From NCBI GenBank assembly GCA_004557735.1, contig SFFV01000041.1:1-6986 (forward strand): DNA of 6,986 bases, written 5' to 3'. Positions 5,139-6,986 of this stretch are shown in pieces (position 1 is the stretch's first letter; every line of letters begins with the position of its first letter). The stretch is from Clostridiales bacterium (GTDB lineage Bacteria > Bacillota > Clostridia > Oscillospirales > Oscillospiraceae). The notes under the pieces are model-generated. The model was not told the origin of the DNA, searched no databases, and saw only the letters and a list, made by a program, of their open reading frames with translations. The position numbers and the translations under genes were made by a program.

Positions 5139-5227
5139 GAAAATGCTGTAAAACTTTAACGCGCCGCATTTCTGCGCAAATTTCTTACAGGTTTATCATA
5201 TTCAATCTTCCAAAACGAAAAAAACGG

Positions 5228-5236
5228 TGGTATAAT
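5228..5236 (+). promoter_or_regulatory. Promoter of the structured leader and lipoprotein gene
   Basis: TGG-TATAAT is a perfect extended -10. The -35 region is weak (TTCCAA near 5208-5213, 17 bases upstream), acceptable with an extended -10. Transcription would start at about 5241-5243, exactly at the 5' end of the 14-bp closing stem. Confidence 0.75.
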
Positions 5237-5240
5237 ATAT

Positions 5241-5445
5241 ACGCCAAACCAACTCAATACTGCGAAAAGGATATTTCTCTCCCAGGGCGTATTATACTCT
5301 TTTTTGCCTACAAACTGAATTTGATAAAAATGCAAATTCCGTTTCTGTAGGCATGAGGGTTTCCTTTTCCGCAGAGTTGGTTTGGCGACTATCGGAGTTT
5401 GCGTTTTTTGTGCGGCTGCTCCGGTAGCCGCACTTTTTATTTTTT
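5241..5445 (+). ncRNA. Structured leader RNA with terminator/antiterminator (riboswitch-like or 6S-like)
   Basis: Stem P1 is a perfect 14-bp pair, CGCCAAACCAACTC (5242-5255) with GAGTTGGTTTGGCG (5374-5387). P2 pairs TGCGAAAAGGA (5261-5271) with 5362-5373, with one bulged C. An asymmetric loop follows (5272-5305 against 5353-5361). P3 pairs GCCTACA (5306-5312) with TGTAGGC (5346-5352), AAC with GTT, and GAATTTG (5317-5323) with CAAATTC (5333-5339), closing a nine-base loop. An intrinsic terminator follows. GCGACTATCGGAG (5385-5397) can instead pair with CTCCGGTAGCCGC (5419-5431), 12 pairs and one mismatch; this opens both the foot of P1 and the terminator. That three-way exclusion is what a transcriptional riboswitch uses. 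None of the common riboswitch consensus motifs is evident to me. A 6S-type regulatory RNA with a long duplex and central bubble is the alternative. Confidence 0.65.
5410..5445 (+). terminator. Intrinsic terminator directly before the lipoprotein RBS
   Basis: GTGCGGCT (5410-5417) pairs perfectly with AGCCGCAC (5426-5433), followed by TTTTTATTTTTT (5434-5445). The next base begins AGGAGG of the lipoprotein gene, and no promoter fits between, so the gene must depend on readthrough. The loop and 3' arm also belong to the competing antiterminator. Confidence 0.88.
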
Positions 5446-5457
5446 AGGAGGAAAGAA

Positions 5458-6243
5458 ATGAAAAAACTGGTCGCCGCGCTTCTCTCGCTCGTCATGCTGT
5501 TTTCTCTCGCTGCCTGCGGCAGCGATGCTTCTCCTGCAAAAGATTCCCCCGTCAATGATCCGCCCGCGTCCGCAGAACCAACTGCCGAGCCAACCGCCGA
5601 GCCGGTCGTTGAACCGCAGCCGGAAGAACCCACGGAAAGCACATACTATGGAACATGGGAAGTTGTCTCCATTGAGCAGAACGGTATTTCCGCAACAGTT
5701 GAGGCATTGGAAAAAAACGGAAATTATAATGCAAGTCATATCGGGCTTATTCTGTGCGAAGATGGGACAGGCTGCCTTTATGTGCAGGATGAGCAAAATA
5801 TGCTCAAATGGAACATCACGGAGGAAGGCATATCCGTAAACAACGTAACGCTTCCTTTGATCAACAACCGGCTTGTAATAAACATGGATGACGGCACGGT
5901 TTGTTATTTGGAAAAGGTTTCAGACGATCAGACGATTCCGGAACCGTCCGCAGAACCGACCACTGAGCCTTCCGCAGAGGCCGGGCTGCGTCCCGAATTT
6001 AAGGAAGCCATGGACAGCTACGAAGCGTTCTACAACGAATACTGCGACATTCTGAAAAAGTACATGAACAACCCGTCCGATCTTTCCATTCTTACAAAGT
6101 ACATGAGTCTCATGGGAAAGCTCTCGGACATGGATGAAAAATTCAAGGCTTGGGAAAGCGAGGATCTGAACAACGAAGAGCTGAAGTATTACATGGATGT
6201 AAATAACCGTGTAATGAAAAAGTTGCTTGACGTTACCGGCTGA
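5458..6243 (+). CDS. Secreted lipoprotein with beta-rich domain and DUF6591-like C-terminal domain
   Basis: 261-residue surface lipoprotein. Residues 1-20 are a lipoprotein signal ending in LAAC, with C20 the lipidated cysteine. A low-complexity, wall-spanning-type linker of Pro, Thr and Glu (about 31-61, repeated AEPT units) leads to a domain at about 63-155 beginning YYGTWEVVSIEQNG; its alternating pattern suggests a lipocalin-like beta-barrel (inferred). A second, shorter AEPT-type linker (about 160-176) precedes a helical domain (177-261: LRPEFKEAMDSYEAFYNEYC and NNRVMKKLLDV) of the DUF6591 type found in clostridial lipoproteins. Function is unknown; binding of a small ligand or surface polymer is possible. 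The ATG is preceded by AGGAGG with a six-base gap. The coding sequence is more A-rich than its GC-rich neighbours. Expression appears to pass through the attenuator just upstream. Confidence 0.88.
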   Translation: MKKLVAALLSLVMLFSLAACGSDASPAKDSPVNDPPASAEPTAEPTAEPVVEPQPEEPTESTYYGTWEVVSIEQNGISATVEALEKNGNYNASHIGLILCEDGTGCLYVQDEQNMLKWNITEEGISVNNVTLPLINNRLVINMDDGTVCYLEKVSDDQTIPEPSAEPTTEPSAEAGLRPEFKEAMDSYEAFYNEYCDILKKYMNNPSDLSILTKYMSLMGKLSDMDEKFKAWESEDLNNEELKYYMDVNNRVMKKLLDVTG

Positions 6244-6265
6244 AATCACTGAATTAAAAAGTTTT

Positions 6266-6302
6266 GCCGCCCCGGATGAACCGATCATCCGGGGCGGCTT
6301 TT
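6266..6302. terminator. Hairpin terminator between the lipoprotein gene and malQ
   Basis: GCCGCCCCGGATGA (6266-6279) pairs perfectly over 14 bp with TCATCCGGGGCGGC (6285-6298), loop ACCGA. TTTT follows rightward; leftward the hairpin is followed by AAAACTTTTTAATT. It lies between convergent genes and probably serves both, better rightward. Confidence 0.88.
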
Positions 6303-6314
6303 GAATAAATCATT

Positions 6315-6986
6315 TTACCGGCTGTACATGGCCGTCATGGCGGCGATGTGGTCGGCGAGCTCGTCGGTGAGCGCGCCGGGCAGCATGCGCCAGCACCAGT
6401 TGCCGTGGCCGAGGACGCCGGGGACATTCATGCGCGACTCGCCGCCGAGGGCGAGCCAGTCCTGCATCTGCGCGACGAAAAGATCCGCCACCGAGCTCAT
6501 GCCGCCGCGGATGATGCCGTTGACGTATCCCTCCTCGTCGTTCAGGCCGAGATACCGCTTGGCGTAAGCCACATCGTCGCCCTTCGCGTCGCCCAGCCAC
6601 TGGGCGAGCGTGGCGTTGTCGTGCGTGCCGGTAGCACCTTCATGCCGGGGAAGCCCGAATACTCGCGCAGGGCGATGACCTCCGGGGTCATAAAGCCGAG
6701 ATCCTCGGCGATGATGTCGAGACCGGGGAGCGCCGTCTTGATCGCATCGATAAAGCTCTCGCCGGGGCCCTTGCGCCAGCGGCCGGCGCGGGCGTTCTCC
6801 GCGCCGTAAGGCACCGCCCAGTAGCTCTCCAGACCGCGGAAGTGGTCGATGCGCACGGTGTCATAGAGCTTGCCGGCGGCTCTCAGGCGCCGGATCCACC
6901 AGCGGTAGCCGTCCGAGCGCATGCGGTCCCAGTCGTAGAGCGGGTTGCCCCAGAGCTGGCCGTCGGCAGTGAAGTAGTCGGGCGGC
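6315..6986 (-). pseudogene. malQ: 4-alpha-glucanotransferase (amylomaltase), C-terminal part, frameshifted and internally deleted
   Basis: MalQ (GH77) transfers glucan segments between maltodextrins or starch breakdown products in the cytoplasm. The window starts mid-protein with PPDYFTADGQLWGNPLYDWD, then RIDHFRGLESYWAVPYG (with the nucleophile Asp) and IIAEDLGF (with the acid/base Glu), up to GFPGMKVL at about 6635. In the next frame the sequence resumes at TGTHDN (6632 leftward, with the third catalytic Asp) and runs to the natural end (GNWCWRMLPGALTDELADH...MYSR). The usual 20-odd residues between KVL and YTGTHDN (QFAFD...LPHN) are missing, and the frame shifts at 6632-6637. Upstream translation would run on in the wrong frame to a stop at 6542-6544. 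The rest is well conserved, so this is either a recent deletion or an assembly error. The N-terminal half lies outside the window. Confidence 0.88.

Noticed and set aside
5242..5387. A miniature transposable element with 14-bp terminal inverted repeats
   Set aside because: No target-site duplication is seen (ATATATA on the left, ACTATCG on the right). The pairing continues in nested stems, and a promoter and terminator are placed as for an RNA gene. A genome-wide repeat search would settle it.
1..6986. CRISPR array, prophage, integrase or defence system
   Set aside because: I see no regularly spaced repeats, no attachment-site duplication and no phage, transposase or nuclease gene in any frame.

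Overview
The window looks like a chromosomal segment from a GC-rich Firmicute, probably a gut-type member of the class Clostridia near the Oscillospiraceae. I base this on the gene families (tandem DegV/FakB proteins, DUF1836, a clostridial ECF sigma/anti-sigma pair, a lipoprotein with a DUF6591-like tail, MalQ), the strong AAGGAG-type ribosome binding sites, and the sigma-A promoters with perfect TATAAT boxes. This is inference from the sequence alone; no database search was possible.

Layout, left to right. Positions 1-35 (minus) hold only the first codons of an unidentified gene. At 177-425 (minus) is a small double-CDGSH iron-sulfur protein with its own extended -10 promoter. Positions 484-693 hold no convincing protein gene, but do hold pairing segments and a rightward terminator that may belong to a small RNA. 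At 694-1332 (minus) is a DUF1836 protein, probably a regulator. It is transcribed divergently from a rightward operon of two tandem DegV/FakB fatty-acid-binding paralogues (1468-2346 and 2392-3258) and an 83-residue protein (3283-3534) that matches only the middle domain of fatty acid kinase FakA. A strong hairpin terminator at 3568-3608 closes this operon. Both divergent promoters carry small inverted repeats.

The next unit is leftward: an ECF sigma factor (4505-5062) and, overlapping it by four bases (GTGA), a membrane-anchored probable anti-sigma factor (3672-4508). An ECF-type promoter lies upstream, consistent with autoregulation. A possible 19-residue hydrophobic peptide (3608-3667) follows the anti-sigma gene.

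The most striking non-coding segment is 5228-5457. A sigma-A promoter fires into a leader of about 200 nt with a perfect 14-bp closing stem, a second 11-bp stem, a large asymmetric internal loop and a long terminal hairpin. A strong intrinsic terminator follows, ending one base before the ribosome binding site of a lipoprotein gene (5458-6243). An alternative antiterminator pairing competes with both the closing stem and the terminator, so the leader has the logic of a transcriptional riboswitch. I do not recognise its class. A 6S-like small RNA is the main alternative.

The right edge (6315-6986, minus) is the C-terminal part of 4-alpha-glucanotransferase malQ. It carries an internal deletion plus frameshift near 6632-6637 that removes about two dozen residues just before the catalytic TGTHDN motif, so it is either a pseudogene or a sequence error. 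A long hairpin at 6266-6302 separates it from the lipoprotein gene and may serve both.
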